Origin: DASZCR01 sp964246705
GTDB lineage: Bacteria > Acidobacteriota > Blastocatellia > Pyrinomonadales > Pyrinomonadaceae
DNA length: 47,825 nt
Assembly (NCBI GenBank): GCA_964246705.1
Contig: CAXTRQ010000025.1
Location: 1 to 47,825 of the forward strand
Direction of reading: 5' to 3'
Both the position numbers and the translations under genes were made by a program. This document shows, in pieces, positions 26,723-35,702 of the stretch. Positions within the stretch are counted from its first letter, which is position 1; each line of letters opens with the position of its first letter. Under the pieces are notes generated by a model that was given only the letters and a program-made list of their open reading frames with translations, searched no databases and had not been told where the DNA came from.

Positions 26723-27801
26723 CCGACCCGAAGGAGAAAAAACCGCCGATAAGGACGCGCGCGCCCGGCAAATTGTCCACCGGAGGAATGTTTGACCGCG
26801 TCAAGTTACGCAACGAGTCGCACCCGATAGAAGAGATTTTATCTGCCAGTAATTCCGCCCCAGTCCTACCTACCGTACCCGACCCTCCCACCGTACCTGA
26901 CGTACATACCGTACGTGACGTACCCACCGCACCTGAGCGTGATTTCGCAAAAGTCGCCAACTCGATTGTCCGCGACGCCGTGGCAGGCGGATATTTCCGA
27001 GGAAAGTCAAAGCAGATTTACGATTATCTGTACGCACGCACGCGCGGGGCAATCGTGCCGGTCAGAAAAATCAGCATTGCCAAACCGGCTCTCATGAGTG
27101 GTTCAGGCATCGGTGCGGAAAAGACGTTACTAAAAAACATCGCGCACCTGAAATCCATCGGACTCATTGAAGTTACATACACAGACGGTAGCCACGCAGG
27201 GAACATATATGAGGTGTTTCTTCCAGAGGAAATTGGTCTTCCGGCCCTATCTCTCCCACCTATCGTACCTACCGTACGTGTCCCACGTGACGTACGGTCG
27301 AATCTACCCCCCGTACCCCCCGTAGAAACTACCGTACGGTACGTGGGTTCTGAGTCTTTAGAATCAACAAGTTACGTCGGGTCTAAGACTTCATACAAGA
27401 CTAATACTGAGATTGATGATGACGCACTTGCAGATTTGGTCTCCAAACTCAAAGAAACGGCGAGGGAAATCACCGGCAAAGAAACCTCTACGGCGGAGCG
27501 TAAACGTTGGGCTGAACTTGCTGACGTACTTGCTGTCGAGCTAAAAATTGCCGCCGCCCGCACGACCGTTTCCTCTGTCCCTGCGTTTCTGACCGAACAT
27601 CTCAAGCGACGACTGTGGAAAAGAGAGAAAGGAAAAGGCGACATTGAGACCGGTATGGTTTCCGCACCTGAGCCTACGGATTCGCAATTGACTCTCGAAG
27701 AGGTAAAGGCTTGCACGGATTGCGGTGGCACGGGTTTTTACTATCCAGAAGGTTACGAAGGCGGCGTCGCCAAATGTCGGCACGAAAAGTTAGCCAAATG
27801 A
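26719..27801 (+). CDS. Winged-helix protein with C-terminal zinc ribbon; candidate plasmid initiator or ParB analogue
   Basis: The protein has 360 residues with a GTG start that overlaps parA by 4 bp and has a strong AAGGAGG. Residues 1-75 are Pro-rich and disordered, including four copies of a six-residue PTVPDV-like repeat (51-74). Residues about 78-170 look like a winged-helix DNA-binding domain (SKQIYDYLYARTRG, KTLLKNIAHLKSIGLIEVTYTDGSHAGNIYEV). A second Pro/Val-rich linker (about 175-210) is followed by a helical region and a C-terminal CTDCGG-x-C-x-H zinc-ribbon-like motif near 333-355. I do not recognise a named family. Position and coupling suggest it binds DNA for replication or partition. 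The two linkers are encoded by unusual GTAC-rich repeats that may themselves be binding sites. Confidence 0.7.
   Translation: MTDPKEKKPPIRTRAPGKLSTGGMFDRVKLRNESHPIEEILSASNSAPVLPTVPDPPTVPDVHTVRDVPTAPERDFAKVANSIVRDAVAGGYFRGKSKQIYDYLYARTRGAIVPVRKISIAKPALMSGSGIGAEKTLLKNIAHLKSIGLIEVTYTDGSHAGNIYEVFLPEEIGLPALSLPPIVPTVRVPRDVRSNLPPVPPVETTVRYVGSESLESTSYVGSKTSYKTNTEIDDDALADLVSKLKETAREITGKETSTAERKRWAELADVLAVELKIAAARTTVSSVPAFLTEHLKRRLWKREKGKGDIETGMVSAPEPTDSQLTLEEVKACTDCGGTGFYYPEGYEGGVAKCRHEKLAK
26869..26940 (+). repeat. Four tandem 18-bp iteron-like repeats inside the coding sequence (cluster 1)
   Basis: Four in-phase 18-bp units start at 26869, 26887, 26905 and 26923. Unit 2 is CCCACCGTACCTGACGTA; the others differ at a few bases. 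GTAC occurs at 26875, 26893, 26902, 26911 and 26920, so every 9 bases in the second half. The units encode PTVPDV-like hexapeptides. The size is typical of plasmid iterons, but pure protein repeat is an alternative. Confidence 0.75.
27262..27345 (+). repeat. Second cluster of GTAC-rich repeats inside the same gene (cluster 2)
   Basis: GTAC occurs at 27265, 27274, 27292, 27313, 27334 and 27339 within 80 bases. It includes the perfect palindrome TACCGTACGGTA (27330-27341) and the near copies CTACCGTACGTG and GACGTACGG. Between the clusters only one other GTAC (27030) was seen. The reading frame is Pro/Val/Arg-rich, without the regular hexapeptide of cluster 1, so protein repeat alone explains it less well. 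Confidence 0.65.
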
Positions 27802-27901
27802 GCGCGGGGAAGCAAATGCAACCTTATAACTATCAAAGGTTTCACAAGGGAAGAGGATTGATTACAGGGTTTCTGATAAACTGCACAACGAAGGAGTTGA
27901 A

Positions 27902-28057
27902 TTGAATGAAGTGCGGAAACTCAGGTTGGCTCTCTGGAAGAGCGCGCAGAGACGTATCCTCGCACAAACCTCCAAAAGCTGCGAAGCTCAGTACAGCCTT
28001 CAACTTAGCGAAGGCGTGCGCGGGCGGCGCGGCTGGAATCCGATTTCCTCCAGTTGA
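27902..28057 (+). CDS. Possible small basic protein (51 residues)
   Basis: A TTG at 27902 follows GAAGGAG with six bases of spacing and opens 51 codons beginning MNEVRKLRLALWKSAQRR. The composition is basic and protein-like in its first half. It overlaps the end of the minus-strand gene at 28000 by about 58 bases. Only the ribosome site supports it, so it is tentative; an ATG at 27906 in another frame reads antisense into that gene and is less likely. Confidence 0.25.
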   Translation: MNEVRKLRLALWKSAQRRILAQTSKSCEAQYSLQLSEGVRGRRGWNPISSS

Positions 28058-28239
28058 GTCGTGTATGTCTGCCAAAACTCATCTGTCCGCTGCCTGTGCT
28101 CGCGCACCCAGCCGGAGATGATATCTCTCATGCCACGATCTCGCTCCGCCACAAGTTTGACCTTATCAACCACCGCAGGTTTTTCTATCTGTTGTTTCTG
28201 TTGACGTTTAATGACTCTTACCGGCCTAGATTGTGGCAT
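28000..28239 (-). CDS. Small charged protein of unknown function
   Basis: The protein is 79 residues from the ATG at 28239, chosen because GGGAGGATCAAAAATG gives a strong ribosome site; the open frame extends upstream to 28296 without one. The N-terminus is basic (MPQSRPVRVIKRQQKQQ), followed by one likely helix (VVDKVKLVAERDRGMRDIISGWVREHRQRTDEFWQTY) and a basic, Pro-rich tail. No membrane segment or signal peptide is seen. It might bind nucleic acid or act as an adaptor. It is convergent with the HTH-ParA-winged-helix operon and may belong to the same element. The AT-rich stretch upstream (28240-28400) is the most AT-rich DNA nearby. Confidence 0.6.
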   Translation of the reverse strand: MPQSRPVRVIKRQQKQQIEKPAVVDKVKLVAERDRGMRDIISGWVREHRQRTDEFWQTYTTQLEEIGFQPRRPRTPSLS

Positions 28240-28406
28240 TTTTTGATCCTCCCGACTATTAACGCGGAAATTATCGGAGGGAGGGATCACGTCCAAAGCC
28301 GTCGAGTAAATTTAAGTCTTCAAATGAAGAATTATCTTGACGATTTATCGAATAAACCTTTCTGTATCTTCATTTCGTTAAATGACAAAACCCCCTGTAT
28401 GGCGGG

Positions 28407-28435
28407 TAGACGACTCGGAGTACTTCAGTTATAGT
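28407..28435 (+). promoter_or_regulatory. Putative promoter of a small RNA
   Basis: TAGACG (28407-28412) and TATAGT (28430-28435) are spaced by 17 bases. The -10 matches the consensus at five of six positions, and the -35 at four of six. A terminator lies 75 bases downstream with no reading frame between them. Confidence 0.4.
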
Positions 28436-28441
28436 TAAGTT

Positions 28442-28551
28442 AACAGGGCGGTCGGTGAATCCTTCCGCTCAAGTGGTTGCTGGGGTGAGGACAGTGACCA
28501 CATTCGGACAGGCGCGAAGCTCCCAAGGCTGACGCGCCTGTTCTTTTTCTC
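28442..28551 (+). ncRNA. Candidate small RNA ending in an intrinsic terminator
   Basis: The segment from the putative start near 28442 to the terminator is about 105 bases without a gene. It ends in ACAGGCGCG (28508-28516) pairing perfectly with CGCGCCTGT (28533-28541), followed by TCTTTTTCT. No known RNA family was recognised. The terminator itself is convincing; existence of a discrete RNA is an inference from the promoter-terminator pair. Confidence 0.4.
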
Positions 28552-28630
28552 TCAGTAACTTTTCCGGCATCCTCACGCACACTGTTTCACAGTCATTCTT
28601 CGGCCTGACTTCTTTTCGCTGAAATATCGC

Positions 28631-28658
28631 TTGACAAGGCTATGTAGCATTCTATATA
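28631..28658 (+). promoter_or_regulatory. Promoter of padR-ADOP with an overlapping PadR-like operator
   Basis: TTGACA (28631-28636) and TATATA (28653-28658) are spaced by 16 bases. The inverted repeat TATGTAG-CATT-CTATATA (28641-28658) covers the spacer and the -10. PadR proteins bind similar AT-rich dyads and repress their own operons, so autorepression is likely. Confidence 0.7.
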
Positions 28659-28688
28659 AACGGGTTCACTTGAAGAAAGGTGAGGACG

Positions 28689-29024
28689 ATGAATCCGAAG
28701 ACTTCTCTCTCTTATTCAGCGGCGGTTATCCTCCAGACGATTGCCAACGGGTATCGCTATGGTTTCGACATCATGGACACGACCGGATTGCCGAGCGGGA
28801 CGGTCTATCCGGCGTTGCGCAGAATGGAGCAGGGTGGACTGGTCAGTTCCGACTGGGAACAGGAAGCCACTGCACAAGTTGAGGGCCGCCCGGCCAGAAA
28901 ATACTACGAGTTAACGACGGCAGGCAGAGAAGCGCTCGGCGAAGCCGTCAGACGCTACCGCCAGCTTGAGCGTCTAGTGCCGGAGCCGTCACGCAAGACC
29001 GACCCATCTCCAAAGCGAGGCTGA
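28689..29024 (+). CDS. PadR-family transcriptional regulator
   Basis: The protein is 111 residues from the ATG at 28689, which follows AAGGTGAGG; a GTG at 28680 is the alternative. It has the PadR winged-helix pattern: a recognition region (GYRYGFDIMDTTGLPSGTVYPALRRMEQGGLV), a wing (ARKYYELTTAGREAL) and a short C-terminal helix for dimerisation. Members repress neighbouring transporter operons and are released by a ligand or stress. It lies 6 bases upstream of an ADOP permease gene, a common acidobacterial pair, and a dyad in its own promoter points to autoregulation. Confidence 0.92.
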   Translation: MNPKTSLSYSAAVILQTIANGYRYGFDIMDTTGLPSGTVYPALRRMEQGGLVSSDWEQEATAQVEGRPARKYYELTTAGREALGEAVRRYRQLERLVPEPSRKTDPSPKRG

Positions 29025-29030
29025 AACGAA

Positions 29031-31664
29031 ATGCCTGAGCATCACTGGAAACCGTATCTGTGGCTGATCTCCGCCATCAGTCTGCTCGTGCCCGGACGGT
29101 TTCGGAGAGGGTGGAAGCAAGAATGGGTGGCTGAACTGCGACACAGGGAAGCGGTCTTGCGCCGTTGGCAGAAACTTGACTTGAAAGCCAGACACGAACT
29201 GTTGAAGCGCAGTATGGGGGCGTTGCGGGACGCGCTGTGGCTTCAACCGCAGCGTTGGGAGGACGAGATGTTTCAGGATTTGCGTTTTGGTGTGCGGATG
29301 TTGCTCAAGAAGCCGGGTTTCACCGCGCTCGCCGTCATCACTCTGGCCTTGGGAATCGGCGCTAATTCAGCGATCTTCAGCGTCGTCAACGCCGTCATGC
29401 TCAAGCCCTTGCCCTACGAGGAGGCAGACCGTTTGGTGATGCTATCCGAGCATCACCCGCAAGTTCCGACGCGCTGGGTTTCATACCCGAACTTTCTCGA
29501 CTGGCGGGAGCGCAACCAAGTCTTCGAGGCGATGTCGACGACCAGAGGTTGGGCGTTGACGTTGACCGGGACAGGTGAACCGCAGAGATTGAACGCGCGC
29601 ATGGTGTCGGCCCCATACTTTTCCATCATGCGCGTCAAGCCGCTCGTCGGTCGCGACTTTCTCCCGGAGGAAGATCAGCCGGGAGCCAGCCCGGCGACGA
29701 TTCTCAGTTACGGGTTTTGGCAGAAGCAGTTCGGCGGCGACGAGCACATCATTGGTAAGTCCATCACGCTCGATAATCGTGCTTACAACGTCGTCGGAGT
29801 GATGCCGCCCGCCTTCAGGCAGCAGGACACACCGCCCCTGTGGGTGTTGATAGGCCAGTGGACGGGGCAGGGCAATTGGATGCAGAGGGACGTGCGTGTG
29901 GCCGGTTTCGTGCTCGCGCGGCTCAAGCCGGGTGTGACGCTCGCCGCCGCGCGTGCAAACATGGGCGCGATTAAAGAACAACTGATTCAGCAATACCCTT
30001 GGAACAACGCGAGTCATGACATCCGCGTTGTCTCGCTCTATGAGAACGTCGTCGGCGATGCGCGTCCGATGTTGCTGTTGCTACTCTGTGCGGTGGGATT
30101 CGTCCTACTGATTGCGTGTGCGAATGTCGCCAACCTTCTGCTAGCGCGCGCCACGACGCGGCACAGGGAGTTTGCAGTCCGCGCGGCGCTCGGAGCGACG
30201 CGTCTGCGCCTGATTCGCCAACTGCTCACGGAGAGCGTGCTGTTAGCCTTGTTGGGCGGCGGTCTGGGGTTGGCGCTCGCGTGGTGGGGTGTCGAATTAT
30301 TCAAAGGGTCGAACCCAAGCGGCATTCCGCGTCTCGACGAACTCAGTCTCGATTATCGCGTGTTGGGTTTCACGCTTTTAATTTCTCTGCTGACGGGCAT
30401 CATCTTCGGACTGGCTCCGGCACGACAGGTGAGCAAGCAAGGCTTGAACGAGACGTTGAAGGAGGGCAGCAAAACGGCGACCGACAGCCGCAGCGGAAAA
30501 ATGCGCGGGGCGTTGGTTATCGCAGAGGTGGCGATGGCGTTGGTGTTGTTAATCGGCGCGGGACTTTTAATCAGAAGTTTCTCCAGACTGCTCGACACGA
30601 ACCCCGGCTTTGATCCGAAGAACGTGGCGACGGTTAACATCGTGTTACCGGCGACGAGATATTCGGAAAAATCACAACTCGGTCGTTTCTATCAACAATT
30701 GCTCGAACGCGTCTCGGCACTGCCCGGAGTGGAGGAGGCGAGCGTCTCGAACGAAGTGCCGGGAAGAGAGACCGGCTGGCAGAACGACATTGCCATTCCC
30801 GGTCACCCGCAAATCGAACCGGGCGGCGAGATCAATGTAGATTGGGGTATCGTCAGCGCGGATTATTTCAACGTGATGAAGATTCCTCTGCTGAGCGGGC
30901 GAGTTTTCAACCAGCAGGAAATTGATAACGCCTCGCCCGTCGTCGTGATTGACGAGCGTCTGGCAAAGGAGTTCTGGCCCGGAGGCGACGCCGTAGGCCA
31001 ACATCTGTTGTACGATAGCGCCACTCCGCACGAGATTATCGGCGTGGTGAGAAACGTCAAAACTTACAGCACGGGAACCGTCTCGCGGATCAAGATTTAT
31101 ACGCCGCTCAACCGGATGGGCTTGAATAACGCGACGCTGGCGATTCGCACGAATGCGGATTTACAGGGATTAGCTGCCGCCGTCACACGTGAAATTCGCG
31201 CTATTGACAAAGACCTGCCCGTTTCCGATTTCCAAACTGTCGAACACATTCTCGATTACGACATCTCACCGCGACGCCTCAGCACCGTTCTGCTCAGTGT
31301 CTTTGCAGCCGTCGCTTTGATTCTCGCAGCCGTCGGCATCTACGGCGTGATGTCGCATTCGGTCACACAACGCACGCATGAAATCGGCGTCCGCATGGCG
31401 CTCGGCGCGCAGGCTGCCGACGTATTGCGGATGGTCGTCAAGCAGGGACTCAAACTGGCCTTAATCGGCATCGCTATCGGTTTGACCGGAGCTTTCGCCG
31501 TGACACGCGTCATGGCAAGCTTGCTTTACGGAGTGAGCGCCACCGATCCGCTCACGTTCATCGCCGTTTCGTTGCTGCTCGCATTAATCACGCTGTTGGC
31601 CTGTTATCTCCCCGCACGCCGCGCGACCAGAGTAGACCCGATGATCGCGCTGCGTTACGAGTGA
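29031..31664 (+). CDS. ADOP-family MacB-like ABC permease (full-length form)
   Basis: The protein has 877 residues. The first 80 or so form a cytosolic/helical N-terminal extension with a Trp- and Arg-rich start (LVPGRFRRGWKQEWVAELRHRE), seen in the long ADOP proteins. Then follow MFQDLRFGVRMLLKKPGFTALA, the first helix (GIGANSAIFSVVNAV), two MacB_PCD periplasmic domains and two FtsX regions, ending RATRVDPMIALRYE. It has no ATPase partner in the window. It is translated just after padR (6-base gap, GAGG before the ATG), so the two are regulated together. It shares overall design with the 17502 copy but carries the extra N-terminal domain. Confidence 0.92.
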   Translation: MPEHHWKPYLWLISAISLLVPGRFRRGWKQEWVAELRHREAVLRRWQKLDLKARHELLKRSMGALRDALWLQPQRWEDEMFQDLRFGVRMLLKKPGFTALAVITLALGIGANSAIFSVVNAVMLKPLPYEEADRLVMLSEHHPQVPTRWVSYPNFLDWRERNQVFEAMSTTRGWALTLTGTGEPQRLNARMVSAPYFSIMRVKPLVGRDFLPEEDQPGASPATILSYGFWQKQFGGDEHIIGKSITLDNRAYNVVGVMPPAFRQQDTPPLWVLIGQWTGQGNWMQRDVRVAGFVLARLKPGVTLAAARANMGAIKEQLIQQYPWNNASHDIRVVSLYENVVGDARPMLLLLLCAVGFVLLIACANVANLLLARATTRHREFAVRAALGATRLRLIRQLLTESVLLALLGGGLGLALAWWGVELFKGSNPSGIPRLDELSLDYRVLGFTLLISLLTGIIFGLAPARQVSKQGLNETLKEGSKTATDSRSGKMRGALVIAEVAMALVLLIGAGLLIRSFSRLLDTNPGFDPKNVATVNIVLPATRYSEKSQLGRFYQQLLERVSALPGVEEASVSNEVPGRETGWQNDIAIPGHPQIEPGGEINVDWGIVSADYFNVMKIPLLSGRVFNQQEIDNASPVVVIDERLAKEFWPGGDAVGQHLLYDSATPHEIIGVVRNVKTYSTGTVSRIKIYTPLNRMGLNNATLAIRTNADLQGLAAAVTREIRAIDKDLPVSDFQTVEHILDYDISPRRLSTVLLSVFAAVALILAAVGIYGVMSHSVTQRTHEIGVRMALGAQAADVLRMVVKQGLKLALIGIAIGLTGAFAVTRVMASLLYGVSATDPLTFIAVSLLLALITLLACYLPARRATRVDPMIALRYE

Positions 31665-31676
31665 GACGCAGATAAC

Positions 31677-31715
31677 AAAAGCCGTCCGCCGGTCTTCGCG
31701 GCGAGCGGCGACTTT
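31677..31715 (+). terminator. Imperfect GC-rich hairpin after the ADOP gene
   Basis: AAAAGCCGTCCGCCG and CGGCGAGCGGCGACTTT can pair with two internal mismatches around GTCTTCG, followed by TTTACT. It lies just after the stop of the permease gene and probably ends the padR-ADOP transcript. Confidence 0.5.
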
Positions 31716-31820
31716 ACTGAATGTTCCGACTGAGGTTTAGCAATCAAGCTTTGCCTTGAAGCACAGAGGCAGTTTGACGAGCAGCTTTCGGCGCGATGAG
31801 TTGCTCATAAAAGAGAGCCA

Positions 31821-31850
31821 CAAAGTCGCCACTTTGAAGTGGCGACTTTG
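31821..31850. terminator. Perfect 14-bp inverted repeat, likely terminator
   Basis: CAAAGTCGCCACTT and AAGTGGCGACTTTG are perfect arms around a two-base TG centre, with A-rich and T-rich ends. It lies 29 bases after the stop of the minus-strand gene at 31879 and between convergent genes, so it may work in both directions. Confidence 0.55.
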
Positions 31851-31878
31851 CGGCTGAAGCGGCCTTCTTAACTGAATT

Positions 31879-33900
31879 TTACTTTAACGTGACCGCACGG
31901 CTGGCTTTGCCGTTGAGGTTGCTGGTCACAGTAATGTTTTGCGGATTCGTTGCCACGTTGAAAGTTCCCTCGTAGCGTCCACCCCCCTTGTTGCTCAAGA
32001 TGCCGATGACCTTTCCGGTCGCCGTCGTGGAAAGCGTCAGCGTCGCCGTCTGGCTGGTGCTGGTCGCCTGTATGCTCAACTGTCCCTTGGAGGCCACGTA
32101 TTCGGCCTTCTGAATTGCGACCGTATCAACTTGCGCGGCTTGCGGCGCGATGACCAGTTTAGTCGTCGCGGTTGAGGGTAGCGAACTACCGTAAGTCGCC
32201 GTGAGCGTCGCCGTGGTCTGCGCCGCGACGGCGTTTGTTCGCACGGTGAAAGTGGCGCTGGTTTGACCCGCAGGGACTAATACACTGGCTGGCATTGTCG
32301 CCGCAGGGCTGTCGCTGCCGAGCGTCACGAGCGCGCCGCTTGCCGGTGCAACGCCGCTCAGAGTGACCGTCCCGGCTGCCGTGTTGCCTCCGGTAAGGTT
32401 GCCGGGAGCGACGACGAGCGACGAGAGGGCGAGCGGCGGATTAACCGTCAACGTCGCCGTTGGCGTCGAGCCGCCGTAGGTCGCCTGAACATCAACGAGG
32501 TATGCGCTTTTGAAACCGACCAGTGTCGTCGCGTTGGTGACAATGTTGAAACTCGCTTTGAGTTGTCCTTCCGCCACGTTGACAACCGACGGCATCTCGA
32601 CCGTCAGCGGAGACACAGCGCTAACTTGCGGCGGCGCGATAATCGTGCGCGCCAAACTGACGGCGGCGCCACCTGCCGGCGCGGGTTGGCTGAGCGTCAC
32701 TGTCGCTTCCACGGAATCACCTGCCACAATACTTGACTGGCTCAACGCGAGCGATTGAGCGCTCGACGCGCCCGCCGCGCTCGGCATCCACAGCATCGCA
32801 TGGACGTTAGCCGGATCGCTGTTCGGACCTTTGCTGGCCCATCCGACGATGTTTCCGGTCGCGTCAATGCCGGTCGCTGCGGCATCTGTGTATCCTGACG
32901 GCAAGAATTTGTTCAAATCAACCGCGCTCGCCGCGCTGCCAGACCAGACCAGCGCGTGGCTGTGTCCAATCTGTGTCGCGGCACCGCCGACAAAGCCCGA
33001 TCCCGCTTGCTGAATGCCGTTGGTGGCGTTGGCTTCAGAGGAGGCGTAACCGTCCGGGTGCAGATCAACTACACTTTCAACGCTGCCCCTCCACAACAAT
33101 GCGTGATGCGGTAAATAGCCGAAGCCCACCTGCTGCCCGCCGGAGACGGCGTTAGCTTGCGATGAGATGGAATCAACCGGATTGAGATTAACCGCGCTGT
33201 CAGCCGTGCCCGACCAGAGAACGGCGAACGGACCGCTGAATGCATTAATCCCCAACTCTTGTTGACCGAAGCCGACTTGCTGCACGCCATCGGTGGCGAG
33301 CGCCCGCCCAGCACCGAACCCAAGCACGAGCGGCGTCAGGTCAACGGCACTCGCCGCAGACCCCGACCACATGAAAGGATGAATCTGTAATCTTACTCCA
33401 CCGGGGCATTGACCCTTTTTCGAGCCACACACAACACTTCGTTGCGCCACGCCGACCTGTCGCCCGCCGCCTATTCCGGCGGCGATTGACTGCGTCCAAG
33501 AAGTCGGATTTAAATCAACCCGACTCGCTGCCGTGCCGAGCCACAGCGCCGCGTGGTCGTTTGCGCTGCCGACTTGCTGACCATTACTAATTGCAGTCGC
33601 CGTACCGGGGCCGAGATCAATCACGCCAGCCGCACCGCCATTCCATAGCACCGCATGATTGACGACCGGCTGACCGGCGGCGGTCGCCGTAGAGAAGCCC
33701 GCTGTGCCGACTTGCTGTGCGCCGGAGACGCCGGAGGCCGTCGAGGTTGTCGAACCGGACGGGGTTAAATCAATCACCGTGTAATTATGTGAGGGTGGGA
33801 CGGGCGAGGGCGTCTGCGCCTCGACGATACCCCACAGGGGAGTGACCCATAGTGCCAGCGCGACAGCGGAGGCCATAAACTTTGAAGGGGAATATCTCAT
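31879..33900 (-). CDS. Secreted HAF-repeat propeller protein with Ig-like repeats
   Basis: The protein has 673 residues with a signal peptide at about 1-29. Residues about 40-370 hold six or more blades of the type AxxxxGQQVGxGxxxxxxHAxLWxGxAxxxVDL, the HAF-like propeller pattern. Residues about 385-590 contain two Ig-like units with the pattern SSxVxGGxxAxGTVTLSxxAPxxGAxVxLxS followed by VxVPAGQxSAxFxVxT. The last 80 or so residues (VAIQKAEYVASKGQLSIQA to the end) form a module also present at the end of the protein encoded at 36435. GAGGAG precedes the ATG by seven bases. The protein is probably exported; its binding partner is unknown. The module may be for surface attachment or sorting. 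Confidence 0.85.
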   Translation of the reverse strand: MRYSPSKFMASAVALALWVTPLWGIVEAQTPSPVPPSHNYTVIDLTPSGSTTSTASGVSGAQQVGTAGFSTATAAGQPVVNHAVLWNGGAAGVIDLGPGTATAISNGQQVGSANDHAALWLGTAASRVDLNPTSWTQSIAAGIGGGRQVGVAQRSVVCGSKKGQCPGGVRLQIHPFMWSGSAASAVDLTPLVLGFGAGRALATDGVQQVGFGQQELGINAFSGPFAVLWSGTADSAVNLNPVDSISSQANAVSGGQQVGFGYLPHHALLWRGSVESVVDLHPDGYASSEANATNGIQQAGSGFVGGAATQIGHSHALVWSGSAASAVDLNKFLPSGYTDAAATGIDATGNIVGWASKGPNSDPANVHAMLWMPSAAGASSAQSLALSQSSIVAGDSVEATVTLSQPAPAGGAAVSLARTIIAPPQVSAVSPLTVEMPSVVNVAEGQLKASFNIVTNATTLVGFKSAYLVDVQATYGGSTPTATLTVNPPLALSSLVVAPGNLTGGNTAAGTVTLSGVAPASGALVTLGSDSPAATMPASVLVPAGQTSATFTVRTNAVAAQTTATLTATYGSSLPSTATTKLVIAPQAAQVDTVAIQKAEYVASKGQLSIQATSTSQTATLTLSTTATGKVIGILSNKGGGRYEGTFNVATNPQNITVTSNLNGKASRAVTLK

Positions 33901-34221
33901 TACTTGCTCCTCAATAAAGACGACGAATTTTTTGAAGTGGTCGAACCTTCTTCACGTCCAGCCACCGTGTCACGCGAATTACCGGCAGTCATTCTCAGGT
34001 TTGTACTCGAATACTTCGCGGTACAACCGAACAGAGCGAATCGAGGGGCTGAAAATACATCGAGTGGAAATTTGCAGCCCACGTAAATGCAAAGACTCGA
34101 TTATTGTTCCGCAGAGAGCGTCGCAACGGTTCTTAGAAAGTGAAACAAAATCAACTCAAGGGAGTGCATCGTGAATCACAGAGCCGCGTCGAGGTTTCTC
34201 TGCAACGCTAAAAGGTAATGA

Positions 34222-34251
34222 GGCCGCCGCACCATTGCTGATTCGGCGGCC
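34222..34251 (-). terminator. Hairpin after the choice-of-anchor gene
   Basis: GGCCGCCG (34222-34229) and CGGCGGCC (34244-34251) form a perfect 8-bp stem. On the minus strand it is followed by TCATTACCTTTT, a weak T-tail. It lies about 80 bases after the stop of the gene at 34329. The remainder of 33901-34328 shows no gene. Confidence 0.55.
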
Positions 34252-34328
34252 CCGGTAATTCTCCAAACTACTTCAGTGAAAACCTCGCTGGTAAAACTCG
34301 CTCAGAAATCTCTGAAGCCTGTTCTTCG

Positions 34329-35702
<1,374 letters not shown>

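Noticed and set aside
26869..26940. A CRISPR array
   Set aside because: The repeats are 18 bp, directly adjacent without spacers and in frame within a coding gene; no cas genes are present.
28442..28541. A tRNA-like look of the folded segment before padR
   Set aside because: There is no T-loop GGTTCRA sequence and no acceptor-stem pairing; the stem is better explained as an intrinsic terminator.
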